Notes: generated by a model from the letters alone, not told the origin. A stretch of DNA of 64,000 bases from Cladobotryum mycophilum (GCA_036429605.1 JAVFKD010000015.1:2441421-2505420), one strand, 5' to 3'; numbered from the stretch's first letter, positions 48,259-59,624 are shown. Program-made: numbers and translations.

Positions 48259-51200
48259 ATGGCGGGTCGACAGGATACCTCCCTCGCGTCCAAGCGACTC
48301 GGCGGACGGAATGTAGGACAGTTTGCCATCGACAAGGAGATTGGCAAGGGCAGTTTCGCTCAGGTCTACATGGGCTGGCACAAGGTGCGCTTTTCCTTCT
48401 ACTTTGTCCCACAAGCTGGTACTATTTCCTTGGCTGCTAGGCTGTGTTGGTATTGGCAAACCGGCCGATTCCTGCTCCACCACCCAACATCACAAGATCC
48501 CCCCCCTCTCTCATCCTCCCATGCCGTTCTTCTACTGCCTCTTATTCAACAGGTTACTGACATCCTGTGCCATGCAATAGGAAACCAAAGCCGCGGTAGC
48601 CATCAAATCTGTCGAACTAGATCGTCTTAATAAGAAGCTTAAAGAGAATCTCTATGGCGAGATTCAGATTCTCAAGACTCTACGACATCCTCACATCGTT
48701 GCCCTCCATGACTGTCTCGAATCCTCCACGCACATTAACCTTGTCATGGAATACTGCGAGCTCGGCGATCTATCCCTTTTTATTAAGAAGCGCGATAAGC
48801 TCCTTACACACCCGGCGACTCGTGATATGGCTAGGAAGTATCCTTGCGCTCCCAACTCTGGCCTGCACGAAGTCGTCATTCGCCATTTCCTCAAACAACT
48901 GACGAGCGCTTTGGAATTTTTGCGCAGCAAGAACTATGTCCATCGCGATGTTAAACCACAGAATCTCTTGCTTCTACCATCACAAGCATTTAGGGAAAAG
49001 CGGAACCTCCCCATTATGGAGGCTAGTTCAGACTCATTAATACCCGTTTCTGGCATTGCTTCTTTACCCATGTTGAAACTTGCCGATTTTGGATTCGCGC
49101 GTGTACTCCCCTCTACATCTTTGGCCGACACCCTTTGCGGCTCACCTTTGTATATGGCCCCCGAGATCCTCCGCTATGAGCGATACGACGCCAAGGCTGA
49201 TTTATGGTCTGTCGGCACTGTTTTATATGAAATGGTTACCGGAAGGCCTCCGTTCCGCGCGAGGAACCACGTCGAGCTCCTTAGAAAAATCGAGGCTGCC
49301 GAGGACGTCATCAAGTTTCCTCGGGAAGTCATCATCTCTCCCGACGTGAAAGCGCTAGTCAGAAGTCTGCTCAAGCGGAGCCCAGTGGAAAGATTAAGCT
49401 TTGAAAACTTCTTCACCCACCCTGTTGTCTTGAATGATATTCCCGGCCTGGTCGAGGACGATGTCCCTAGGCCCACGAAGCGGGAGCTGGAGACGATTCA
49501 TCAAAGGGAGGTCCTCCCAGCTTCACCTCGTATTGATACGTTGCGCAACAGTGGACCCGAATCGGGCCCATTAAGATCACCCCGAGATCAACAACCCCGT
49601 TCACCCCAGATTGGCAACCCCGGCGAAGGCCGATATCGGCGGCAATCTGTCGAAGTTCACAGGCAGGTCAACTCTCCTCGTGAAACAGGGGAGGGCCTAG
49701 GTATCCATCGCCCTTCAGTCCATCATGCGGTCTCACTACCTAACCAGGGCCGGTTATATGGAGGACAAGCACAAGACAATACTTCACCGCCGGGGTCTCT
49801 GGTGCACGAAGGTCGCAGGGCGCGTCAATCTGGGGCTAATCGGCCACTCACGGACTCTGAAAAGGCGGCACAAGATGTCATGTTTGAAAGGGATTACGTG
49901 GTCGTTGAAAGGAAGCACGTCGAGGTCAACGCCTTGGCGGATGAATTGGCGGCAAATGAGAGGCTCGCATCTCGAAGCCCCGTTTCGCCAAGGTCAGCTC
50001 ACATGGGTCGGCATCATTCGCAACAGGGGGCCCCGAATTCCACTACAGGTGCTATTGCTGCGCCGGCGTCGCGTACCCAACTGGTAGCGCAAGGCCGTGC
50101 CGGTCAGGATCGTCGCTCATCCTATGAGACTGGTCTTTCGGCTAGCCCCAGTTCAGCGTCGGGTGCCATCTCCAAAGCCATCCAGGATGCCAGCCTTCGT
50201 CTGTTCGGGTTCAAGATGAACCCGATTCGTCCCAAAGGCCAGTCCCCGCCGTTGTATCAAGCGTTCCCTACCTATCCAACTCCGTCAGCCGCCCCGGGAC
50301 TGATTGGGGATGGAAAAAACGTTCAATCCGAAGATGAGGATGTCCGTGCTGCTCAGACCATCGAAGATTTTGCTACGAGGAGTGATTGTGTTTATGGATT
50401 TGCAGAGGTCAAATACAAGCAGCTCGTACCCATGGCCCCATCCATGGACCATGGCCTCGGTGGAGTTGCCGCCGAGCAGCTGAGCGTTGACGAGGATGGG
50501 CTTACTGTTGAAGCCATTGTGGCCCTTTCAGAGGAGGCGCTGGTCCTCTATGTCAAGTCTCTCAGTCTGTTGGCTCGAGCGATGGACGTTGCTAGCCTGT
50601 GGTGGTCAAAGAGAACGGGCGGTGTATCGGCGGCCGTTTCACAGTCCGTTGTGCAACGAATCAACGCAGCAGTTCAATGGGTGCGCCAACGTTTCAACGA
50701 AGTGTTGGAGAAGGCGGAAATTGTTCGCTTAAAGCTGATGGAAGCGCAAAGATTGCTTCCAGAAGATCACCCGAGTCATCCATCGAATCAGGAGAAGACT
50801 CCATTGTCTCCGCAGGCTCTGGTATTAACCAGGTATATCTCACAGCGGGCATCAGCGCTGAGAAGTTGATGTATGACCGAGCGCTCGAGATGAGCCGTGC
50901 AGCGGCCATTGATGAGGTCACCAACGAAAACTTGCCTGGCTGTGAGATTTCATACATCACGGCTATACGACTCCTCGAGGCCGTTCTAGACAACGGCGAA
51001 GAGTCGTCAACAAAGAAGCTTTCCTCGGGAAAGGATGCTATCAAGGCCATTGGTAAGGACAGCAGTGGCGACCTTGATAGTGACGAAGAGGCCCATATTC
51101 GAAACAGTAAGTGAATACGCAACCAAGGGATGCAATAAATAAAGCAACTAGCTAACTCATCCTCTAGTGATTAAGATGATTACGGGCAGGTTAAGCAGTG

Positions 51201-51262
51201 TTCGCAAGAAGCAACGCATGATTGCGGAAGCGAACAGCAGGGGACCGGCAGCACCACGATGA
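48259..51262 (+). CDS. ATG1: Autophagy-initiating Ser/Thr kinase ATG1 (one frame break)
   Basis: Three exons, 48259-48384, 48581-51106 and 51168-51262, about 915 residues. The kinase domain starts at the G-loop IGKGSFAQVY (28-37), with Lys51 in AAVAIKSVEL, then HRDVKPQNLLLL, DFGFARVL and GSPLYMAPEIL. The middle is Ser/Pro-rich and probably disordered. The C-terminal helical region (SEEALVLYVKSLSLLARAMD, then SAEKLMYDRALEMSRAAAID, then GCEISYITAIRLLEAVLD) is the Atg13-binding tMIT module. In yeast Atg1 with Atg13 and Atg17 starts phagophore formation when TORC1 is inactive. The frame changes once between about 50779 and 50835, between EDHPSHPSN and INQVYLTAGISAEK, and one extra base restores it. 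The site is not a long homopolymer. A 41-nt intron would fit the phase but has a poor donor (GTCATC) and would delete conserved residues. Confidence 0.94.
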
Positions 51263-52398
51263 CGAAGCGGCGATGTGACGCCACAGAGCGTACCCTCGCA
51301 TGGGTCGTCCTGATTTTATGAAATAAACGACGTTTAAGAAACAGTAAACAAAAAACGGCAAAAGATGATTTGACGAAAACAAAATGCTACATAACACTGG
51401 CGAGAGCCCCACGGCTATATGTTAATTGTATCGATGTTACGGTATTTATTATTTTCTTGGCAAGGTTTTTGCCCTTCGATGGCGTTGAGGCACACACAAA
51501 CACACGCAGCAGATATGCTGCCATCAGACTCTCCGCTCAGGCTGGCGGTGAGAGTTCATTGTTGTTGATTTTCTTTCTTTCTTGCGGAGCGAACACGAAA
51601 CCATTGAAAGGCGTTACGGGTTCAAGCTCCAGTTCATTTTCGCATCTGGCCGTGTCGGCCAATATTTTCTTCGATTCATTTGCTACTAGGCAGTGATAAG
51701 CCTAGACAGGCAGCTCAAAGAGAGAGGAACTCATGATTAGGGTGTATGATTGACTTTTGGGCGAGAGGTTTGTGAGCTTCGGTTATTTGGGTCATGTCAG
51801 CTGCTCTGCAAACCGAACAGGCATTGCACTCTTTGCTGGTTTGTTTAGTGACCGGGGTTTGGGTTTTGCGAACGTAATGTTACGCATCCTTCCTTTGCTT
51901 TCACTTCTTTGTCCCTCTCTTTGTTTCCTTATACTTTTATTATTTTCTTCCTCTTCATAATATGCTTGGTTCACCTTTCATTTTGTTCTTCAATAGGTTA
52001 AAGGCATCGGGAGGCGGGTTTTCTTTTTCTGGGCGGACAACGGCATACTTTTATTTTGAATGAATTACGGAGGAACGGACGGCGACGGTGGAGGCGGATA
52101 TGGGCGAGGACTGGTTTGCCTTCTTGAATTGTATGATTTAGATTGTTGCGTTTGAAGCGCGTAACCTAGTCCATGATACCAATACCACTGCTGCCACAGA
52201 TGGATATTATCTTTGTTTCCAGTTTCTTTGTTGACCATGATTGAGTTTCAGTTCCTTGCATTCACATTGTGATAAGCTCAATGAACAAGGAGGACGATTA
52301 CATTTTATAAACCGGCCATGTGCAATCTCACCTAGAAGCAACAGTTTTGTCCTACTCTCAAGTTTACGATTTACGACCGCGATATAACACCAGTCATA
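51263..52398. other. Interval downstream of ATG1
   Basis: About 1.1 kb, expected to hold the ATG1 3' UTR and the promoter of the next gene. No supported gene; T-rich near 51890-51960. Confidence 0.6.
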
Positions 52399-53675
52399 AT
52401 GACAAGCAATATGCCCTACAGGAAAACACTACCACCTTTCCAGTCACGGAACGTCAGACAGACCAATGGCAATCACAAGCAACCCCAAGAGGACGAATGG
52501 ATGAACCTCATGAAATATGTCAGCCTCGCAGCGCGCAAGCGACAAGAAATCGCCGAGAAGAAACGTCTCGAGGAAGAACAGCGCATGCCCAAGGAGGACG
52601 TGGAGGAGGCACCGACAGCCCAGTCATTGATCGAAGAGGCGCAAGAGTTTCTCTGGAAGAGCATGGGTGAGATGAAGGCGAAGCTGCGAAAGAAGCGGTT
52701 CAAGGAGGGGCAAGGGTGGGAAAAGCCGCAGAGTCTTTCGAGGGAGGAGGTGGAGGAGGAGGTTTGGGAGATGGTGGACATGATGGCGTTTGAGTACGGG
52801 ATGGGCCAGGGCCCGCAGGAGAGCTTCAGGGCCTGGGACGCGAGGATGCAGCTCCTGAACGAGAGGGTGCACGAGATTTGGGCGGAGAACAGCGAGAGGA
52901 TGCTGATGAGGGAGCCGCGGTACGTGGAGGGCCTTCCCGCGAGGCTCATGCTGTGGCCGCCGACGTTTATGCCGCATAAGAGAAGGGGCCGGACGGGGCT
53001 GGACAGGTGTTTGCAGTGCGAGGTCAAGGGCCTGCAGTGTTCGAGGGTGGTGAGGCTGAGGGGGTGGGGGACCCGGCGAAGAGTGTGTGTAAGAGGTGCG
53101 AGAGGAGTGGAGAGAAGTGCCTGGTGAAGATGAAGGGTGGGACGGAGTGGATGGTTGCGGGGCGTAAGGTGAAGGAGAAGATTGAGAAGAAGAAGCCGGG
53201 GCAGGTGAGGTTTGCCGAGGAGGAAGAGTCCGAGTCTAAGTCTGAGTCTACGCCGGAGAAGAGCGAGAAGGGCATGGTAAAGGAGAGGAAAGAGGAAGAA
53301 GATGAAGAAGAAGAAGTGAGAAAGCTGGTGGAGGAGCTGGAGGATAGGCGTAAAGGAGTGAGGAGCGAGGTCGTCGGGGATGGGATGCAGAGGATTGGTG
53401 GGCTTGCGGTGCCCATGTGGTCGAATGCTGAGGCTTTGCAGTATTCGTTGTATGTGAGGAATATGGTAGAGCGGGAACGGTTGCAGAGGGAGGAGGAAGA
53501 AAGGGAGGAAGAGGAAGAGAGGAAGAGGGAGGAAGAAGAGGAGAGGAGAGAGGAGGAGAGGAGGAGGAGGAAAGAGAAAGGAAAGGGAAAAGAAAGGACA
53601 AGAGAAGAAGAAGAAGAAGAAAAGAGAGAGAAAGGAAAAGGAAGAGAAGTGGAGGAGGAATGGGAGACGTATTGA
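52399..53675 (+). CDS. Charged fungal protein with two cysteine pairs (one frame break), function unknown
   Basis: Single exon, about 425 residues after bridging one frame break. The N-terminal half is rich in Lys/Glu with long helices (KYVSLAARKRQEIAEKKRLE, then FLWKSMGEMKAKLRKKRFKE), followed by MLWPPTFMPHKRRGRTGLD. A cysteine block then reads CLQCEVKGLQC, a linker, and CKRCERSGEKC, i.e. C-x2-C-x6-C and C-x2-C-x5-C, which may bind zinc. The last 150 residues are almost only Glu, Lys and Arg and are probably a long charged helix. The frame change lies in the linker between the two cysteine groups, at the G runs 53060-53064 and 53066-53070, where one extra G restores it. I do not recognise the family beyond a general likeness to lineage-specific proteins of Hypocreales. 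No signal peptide or membrane segment is seen. Confidence 0.7.
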
Positions 53676-54012
53676 TTTCTTCCTTCTCAATACGACTACA
53701 TGCAGTTATATATGAATATGACCAAAAAGTCTGCGCTCATCCCCTCCTAACACCATCACGGATCTATGAGCATAAACATTTGTCATATAATTGTAGCTTA
53801 TAAAATCATAAATTGTACGTTTGTACGATCAGAAAAAGAGGTTTGGTTTAGAAGACCTACTAACTATCTATGATATGTAAAGTTGGGATATCGTGGAGAT
53901 GGTGAGCATGTGGGGGGTAAAACAACCCACCCCCAAAGCAGTGTATGGATGAAAGTGATGCAATAAAAATCTATCAAAATTTCAACTGAAACCAAAAATA
54001 AAATAGAAAAAC

Positions 54013-54052
<40 letters not shown>

Positions 54053-54649
54053 CAATTAACAAGGGAGATAACAAGCAACGAGGGCAATCACGGATACGAG
54101 CAAAGTCCTCCTATTCATCTCAAGGTGCCATGTAATCAATCTTACGTCTCATTTGAGTTTGGGTGGGGTTAAGATTTTGGAGATGAGATGTTTTCCCCCC
54201 TCCCTCCCAAGTCTCCAGCCATCATCACCACCACCCAATGCCCAAGAATGACGCAACTCATGCAAAGATGTTTCTGCAACACGTAATTAACATGCCGATT
54301 GGTTGAATAAATAAAACTATTGAAGTGGTTGCATTAGTGTTCATGATGCAAGAAGAATAACTGGAACAAAAAGAAAAGGGAAGTTTAAAACGTCACTGCT
54401 GATCAACTTCAGCTTCTCATAGGTTGAGCTCTCATAACATTTGCAAAGCCCAACTCCCAAAATATCCATGTTAGTGAGCCTCTTATATCTACCACCACCA
54501 CCACCACCATCATCAACCCAGTTACATATAAAATACTCACGACCGTAGCCCATATTTACGTATTTCCCTCACTTACCACACCTTCTTCCAAGACCGTCTC
54601 ATCTCTCACCAACAACCTCCCCATTAATACCATCTCACCAGCGCCCAAT
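53676..54649. other. Interval with CA/TA microsatellite
   Basis: About 970 bp without a gene. It contains a CA tract that turns into a TA tract at about 54014-54052 and an ACC triplet tract near 54491-54508. The last 100 bp are pyrimidine-rich and probably form the leader of the zeta-fold gene. Confidence 0.6.
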
Positions 54650-55669
54650 ATGCCTCCTCCTCCCGACCTCTCTTCCTACCGTCTCTCCGACGAGCAATCA
54701 ACCCGCATCTTCACCCAAGAAATCCTACCCGCAGAGTTCCCTCCCTCATTATCATCATCATCATCTCAGTCCACCACATCTGATCCCCCTTCCCGCACGC
54801 CCCTCGCCATCCTCGCCGTCGGCCAAACCGGAGCCGGCAAAACTCGCCTCGCACCCGCCATCCTCTCCACCCTCCAATCCCAGGACAGCAACAAACCCAC
54901 GTCTCTCGCGCACTTCATCGCGGATACGTACAAGACCTACCACCCAGAATACACCCGCCTCATGCTCTCCACTCCAAACCTCGCCTCCCCAGCCACGGGT
55001 CCCGACGCCCGCCGCTGGCTCTCCATGGCCGCCCAGGAAGCCGTCCGCCGTAACCTCGACGTCCTCCTCGAGAGCGCATGCCGCCACCCAGACGACTTCA
55101 CCCAGCTCGCCAGCATCTTCCGCTCCGCAAACTACCGCGTAGAGGTCCTCATCCTGGCCGTCCCGGAAGCCCTGAGCCGTCTCGGCATACTCACCCGCTT
55201 CTACGAGAAGCTCCCCGAGGCTCAGTCGCGGAACCTGCCCATCCGGTTGACCCCCGTTAAAGTGCATGATGATTCATACAAGGGCCTGCTCGACGCAGCT
55301 ACGTTTCTGGATCAGTCCGGAGCAGCAGATCAAGTTCTCGTCATTAGAAGAGGGAACTTGGTTGCTTACTCGGAGGAGAAAGGATCCGATGGGAAGTGGA
55401 AGGGCGGCATTGCTGATGCGATTCAGAGGGAGAGAGAGAGACCTTTGACAAACGAGGAAATGAAGTTGGCGCTGGATGATATTCAAAAAGTGAGCACGCA
55501 TGAAGATGCAACTGACCAGGTTGGACAAGTTAGGACACTTCTCCAGCCCCTGATCAATCAGAGCAGCGAACGGCATGACGAGTTCCCTGAGCTGCGCCCT
55601 CTGGAATTTGGCAGTTTGACCACCAAGGACGACAAGAAGACAAACATTCTCCGTCTTGGATACGTTTAG
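54650..55669 (+). CDS. Zeta-toxin-fold P-loop kinase-like protein
   Basis: Single exon, 339 residues. A Ser/Pro-rich N-terminus is followed by a hydrophobic strand and Walker A motif, LAILAVGQTGAGKTRL (about 51-66). Then come AHFIADTYKTYHPEY (about 85-99), the helix WLSMAAQEAVRRNLDVLLES and EVLILAVPEALSRLGILTRF. This order matches the zeta-toxin family (PF06414), whose bacterial members phosphorylate UDP-N-acetylglucosamine. Fungal relatives are common in filamentous ascomycetes and their role is unknown to me; they are not known to be paired with an antitoxin. No epsilon-like partner gene adjoins it here: the neighbour on the right is an FHA kinase, convergent at 305 bp. The Asp after the P-loop (HFIAD) is the likely counterpart of the family's catalytic acid, an inference from position only. 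No signal peptide. Confidence 0.8.
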   Translation: MPPPPDLSSYRLSDEQSTRIFTQEILPAEFPPSLSSSSSQSTTSDPPSRTPLAILAVGQTGAGKTRLAPAILSTLQSQDSNKPTSLAHFIADTYKTYHPEYTRLMLSTPNLASPATGPDARRWLSMAAQEAVRRNLDVLLESACRHPDDFTQLASIFRSANYRVEVLILAVPEALSRLGILTRFYEKLPEAQSRNLPIRLTPVKVHDDSYKGLLDAATFLDQSGAADQVLVIRRGNLVAYSEEKGSDGKWKGGIADAIQRERERPLTNEEMKLALDDIQKVSTHEDATDQVGQVRTLLQPLINQSSERHDEFPELRPLEFGSLTTKDDKKTNILRLGYV

Positions 55670-55973
55670 AACTCAAAATTGGGGAAACGTCTTGGGCTCA
55701 GGAAGAAATTGAATGATGAGGCGGCCCAGTCAATGGATACCAAAATTGTACAAGGATTCATTGTCCAGCATAAAAACTAAATTGAATATTGACAAAGCGA
55801 TTGATCAGCCCAATAAACCGGCAAAGTACTCAAAGATTGCAACAACACTAAAACCACTTGAATCAATCCTTTCAAATCCCTTTGGTGAAAACTTGAGTGT
55901 TAGTCCAGATCATGTATGGTAGCAAGAAATCCCCTCGTCATGAGTCGTCTTAGGAGTTGTCATGATATAAGTC
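55670..55973. other. Convergent interval between the zeta-fold gene and the FHA kinase
   Basis: 304 bp between converging stop codons, expected to hold 3' UTRs. Nothing else was recognised. Confidence 0.6.
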
Positions 55974-58100
55974 TTATCGCAGCGCCAAATCGTCCTGATT
56001 CTTCATAAAAATCGATTGCACATCCACGAGGAACTTGGCGTTTGTTCTTTCAAGCTCTGCCAGAATTAGTTGACGTTGGTTATATGAAGTAGCTGGTCGC
56101 AAATGTCTATCAAGGCCCGGTAGAGGCAAAAACATGGTGTCGTCAATTCTCATACGTTGTGACTTTGTGTGCGTGTTCTCCAGTCGTGGGGTCTGCCGGA
56201 CTCGTTCACAAAATCCCTCCGAATGGGGTCTCGTCTGCTTCTTCTCAGTAATGGCAGCCTTGGATACTTCCTTTAATCTCGGTTGCGGTGGTGGCGGCTT
56301 CGTGAATTCTGCTACATTAGCTTTCTTGATTATTTCCATTTCACCGAAATACTGCGACTTTTCCTCAATCGAACGTGAGCCCTCTTTAACCACTCCGATT
56401 TGGTCGTATATGGAGACATTCGCCATGTCTGGCGAAACAAGTATCGATTCAGCCATGCTTCGCAACTCTAGTGGCATTGGCTTAAGCTGGCTCTGGGGTC
56501 CCCAATTGGTCATGATCCTGCGATCTAACTTTTGGAAAAACTCGAAATCCTTCTCCGGTGTGCAAAACCAGTCGTGACACTCTGCTTCAATGGCCGTCAT
56601 TCGGTCTTCTGGAGTTATCTGGAGGCATCCCAAGACGAACTTTGTACTCTCCATAGATGGTTTAGGTGACACCTTGAGCATCGTTTTATCAATAAATGCT
56701 TTTATTTCTTCCTGGCCTTTAAGGCTAAGGTCGCCTAGGACTTCGCGACCAGATGTAAGCAAATGCAGGGTAACGATTCCCAGAGACCAGATATCAACTG
56801 CTGGGGTCTGCGGCTGGGTTCTCGTGTATATTTCGCTGCATGGGTCAGCCAGATGCCCTAGAATGGATCTCCCTCTTTACTTACGGTGCTTGATAAGTTT
56901 CGGTACCCACTTGTGTTCTCATCCGGCTTCGGCGAGGAACTGCGCAGGTGCCAAAATCGGACAGCATAATTCGATGGTAGGCAATTTTTGGCGAGTAGGC
57001 CAAGAGTATGTTTTCAAGCTTCAAATCACGGTGCACTATCCCTTTTGAGTGAAGATAGGACAGGCCGCGTACCACTTGTCGCAAAATAATTCGCGCGTCA
57101 AATTCACGAACCACTTCTCGTCGGAGGATAAAAGAGAGCAGATCGCCTCCCGCGGCAAGTTCTGTAAAAGTGTAGCTTTGATTCGTCAACGCTGCTTCCT
57201 TTTGGATAGGAGGGGTTGGGAACATACAGTGTGTGTGGCGAACTAATAGCATCGATATATGGCAGTATATTGGGCTAGACATGTCAGTTGATTGCACCAC
57301 GTTGGGGCTGTTATCAAGTGTGCTCACATGCTGAATCTGCCGAAGGACATCTGCTTCTTGGAGCTTCCGACGATTGTTTTCGCAAGAACTTCTCCCATGT
57401 GGCCTACCAAGATGAACGACTTTGCAAACTAATTGCTTCTTTGTCGCAGTCTCGATCGCCAAGTAGACGGCAGCATCGGCGCCGTGGCCTATACATCGCT
57501 CCGTCACAAGATACTCGTCTGCGAAGACCTTGCATTCTTCCTTTTGAAGTGAGGTTAGCGGATGCTCAGGGGGCTTCCAAGCTTGTCGAACAATGAATCG
57601 CCAGTACGGCCGGATCTCGATGGTATCTCCATCTTCCAGCAAATATCCCGAAGACATCTCAGGGCCGATGCCAACCAAGTTACCATTGACATAAGTCCCG
57701 TTGAAAGATTTTCGATCTCGAACGTAGATGTGGTTGACAGAATGCTCATAAACCACAACATAAATCTCACAATGGTTTCGCGATACCATATTTTCTTCAT
57801 CCGTCTCAATGGGCAAGGTGCTGGGAGGATTAGTGTGCAGTTCTTCATATTATTGAAAGACTAGGTCATACTTGGAACGTGGATCTCGCCCAATCTTGAA
57901 GATTGCTTGGTCCCAAATGGGAAACACCTCTAATAATGTGTTAAAAGGACATGGGATCTTAGCTATACATTCAAATTGGTGAGGAATCTGATACCTTGAG
58001 GTTGATCACCCACACGGCCATCTACCAGGTAAATGTAGGCAACCGGCTTCTCGTTGTAATCATCGTAACTGATGGTCTTTTGGTCGTTTGAATTCTCCAT
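55974..58100 (-). CDS. FHA-domain Ser/Thr kinase (Cds1/Rad53/Mek1-like architecture)
   Basis: Six exons on the minus strand, 58100-57995, 57929-57872, 57820-57328, 57274-57228, 57175-56885 and 56835-55974, giving 618 residues. Residues about 38-130 are an FHA domain: FKIGRDPRSN, VSRNHCEIYV, SFNGTYVNG and LLEDGDTIEI. A protein kinase domain follows from about residue 150 (IGHGADAAVYL, then LVCKVV, then HRDLKLENILL, then LSDFGTC, then TYQAPEIYT). The C-terminal tail of about 200 residues has no recognised domain. One FHA domain before a kinase is the layout of checkpoint kinases such as Cds1 and Mek1, which read phospho-threonine after DNA damage or in meiosis. This protein is divergent, so the pathway is unproven. 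Two introns (53 and 52 nt) are stop-free and together a multiple of three, so the unspliced frame looks continuous. The N-terminal start is less certain than the rest. Confidence 0.85.
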
Positions 58101-58723
58101 TTCGATTTCTCCTTGACGCTTGATGAACGAATTCGTCCAGGGTAACGATGATGGATATCAGTTGCTTGGCTGAAGATGCGCGGAATGTTTCAATGGGTTT
58201 ATTCCAATTCTCCTCAATGAAGGCATGATGAAAAATTTCAATTTCAAGTTGATCAAATTTTCTCCAAGTAATACAGTCACAGACAGATTTCAAAGGCAGG
58301 CACGTCGGTTTACACTTGCCATCTAGGTTCACTGTGATTCAGTCATCTGTAAATCGTCAAGGTACGTACTGTCATACATACAGTGTTTTCATACAGTGCA
58401 TTGCATTGCATACTGTATCACTGCAGATGCATGCACGGACCAGTGGATTCTGCACGTGATGTCTGGGGGTTTCATGCCCTACAGCAGCCTTGCTTAAGTG
58501 AAATTCCCCCGCTCTCGAGCAAGCTCCCTTTCCTTGTACCTCATCCCATCACGATCCTCATCAACGAACCAGTAAGTTGCCAATCTAGCAGCCAGCAGTA
58601 AGGACATCTCGCATTGAGAACCAGCATTGAAAGCATATTTCATTGCTGCCTCAGCCGAGATCCTTCACTGCCTGCAATTCCCAAAGCTGCGGCGCTGACC
58701 AAGAGACAGCTACATCGTTCAAG
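58101..58723. promoter_or_regulatory. Divergent promoter region FHA kinase/eL41
   Basis: 623 bp between two oppositely oriented starts. A GTAAGTT donor-like sequence near 58570 could open a 5' UTR intron of the ribosomal protein gene. No factor site was recognised. Confidence 0.5.
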
Positions 58724-58855
58724 ATGAGAGCCAAATGGAGGAAGAAGCGTGTTCGTCGCCTTAAGCGTAAGAGAAGAAAGATGCGCGCAAGATCGTGAGT
58801 GCCCATCATGTACCATTCGTTGTTTCAAATTGCTAACCAGTGGCCCAGCAAATAA
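58724..58855 (+). CDS. RPL41: 60S ribosomal protein eL41
   Basis: Two exons, 58724-58794 and 58849-58855, encode only 25 residues: MRAKWRKKRVRRLKRKRRK followed by MRARSK. This is the unmistakable arginine/lysine helix of eL41, the smallest eukaryotic ribosomal protein, which bridges the two subunits. The intron is 54 nt, with donor GTGAGT, branch TGCTAAC and acceptor CAG. The second coding exon holds only seven bases (the last base of Ser24, Lys25 and the stop). Without the intron the frame would end after Arg23-Ser, so splicing decides the natural SK end. The neighbour RPA49 also serves ribosome production. Confidence 0.96.
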
Positions 58856-59624
58856 ACGACTCGCTCTTCTACCTGACCTGACGCATCTTTCATGAGATAC
58901 GATTTGAACACCTGAATACGTCTGCCAAGCTACGACGCCGCAACCAGAACTACTGTCACCCTGTTCTGTGAGCACGCTTTGAGACTCAATATACCGCGGT
59001 GCCCTTTGTAAAATCAGTTATGGCAGGCATGATGGACACGAGAGATGGGGAATGGACAACTTCGGTCGGGTAAAGGGAAGCGTTTGTAGGACTGCACAAG
59101 AAGCAAGCTGCCACAATGAGACACGCTTTGGAACTACTAAGATGCTTGACAATGAACAAAAAAAATGCAGATTTTGCTTCAACTACTTTTTTCTGCAATG
59201 CCGTGATATTCTACCTACTTTGCATGCTCAATTCCTACGCACCAAATGTTTGATTGTGTACCGACCCCTCCAGGTCAAGCCCTGTGTCGCGTGCGTATTT
59301 TGGAAGCTTAAGTTGTGGGTGTTGAATGCGATGCGTGCACTATCGATAAAAGCACTTGATGGCTAAAGTGAAAGATATCATTGAACAAACAGCTCTAGCG
59401 GGTCAATTGCTTGAGGTTGCCAATCAACAGCTGCATCCCTGCGACAATGCAGTAATTCTCATGACGTCGGCATGCTCTGATGGTGGGTGGGGTCAATTTC
59501 TCACCGCCCGGCTAAATGCCGGCTGGGATGTTTCCTGCCGCCGGAATGCCAAAAAAATTTGGGAGCAGCATCCCACCTGAACTTCATCGTGAGACGTTCA
59601 ACGACCGTTTGCGCCGGATTCAGC
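58856..59624. other. Interval between eL41 and RPA49
   Basis: 769 bp with no supported gene. It should contain the eL41 3' UTR and the RPA49 promoter. Confidence 0.6.

Noticed and set aside
54650..55973. Toxin-antitoxin operon
   Set aside because: No small partner gene lies next to the zeta-fold gene, and the neighbour is a convergent multi-exon eukaryotic kinase gene.
58060..58332. 90-codon open frame upstream of the FHA kinase
   Set aside because: Its frame differs from the kinase start region (MENSND) and it has no known motif. It may be leader sequence.
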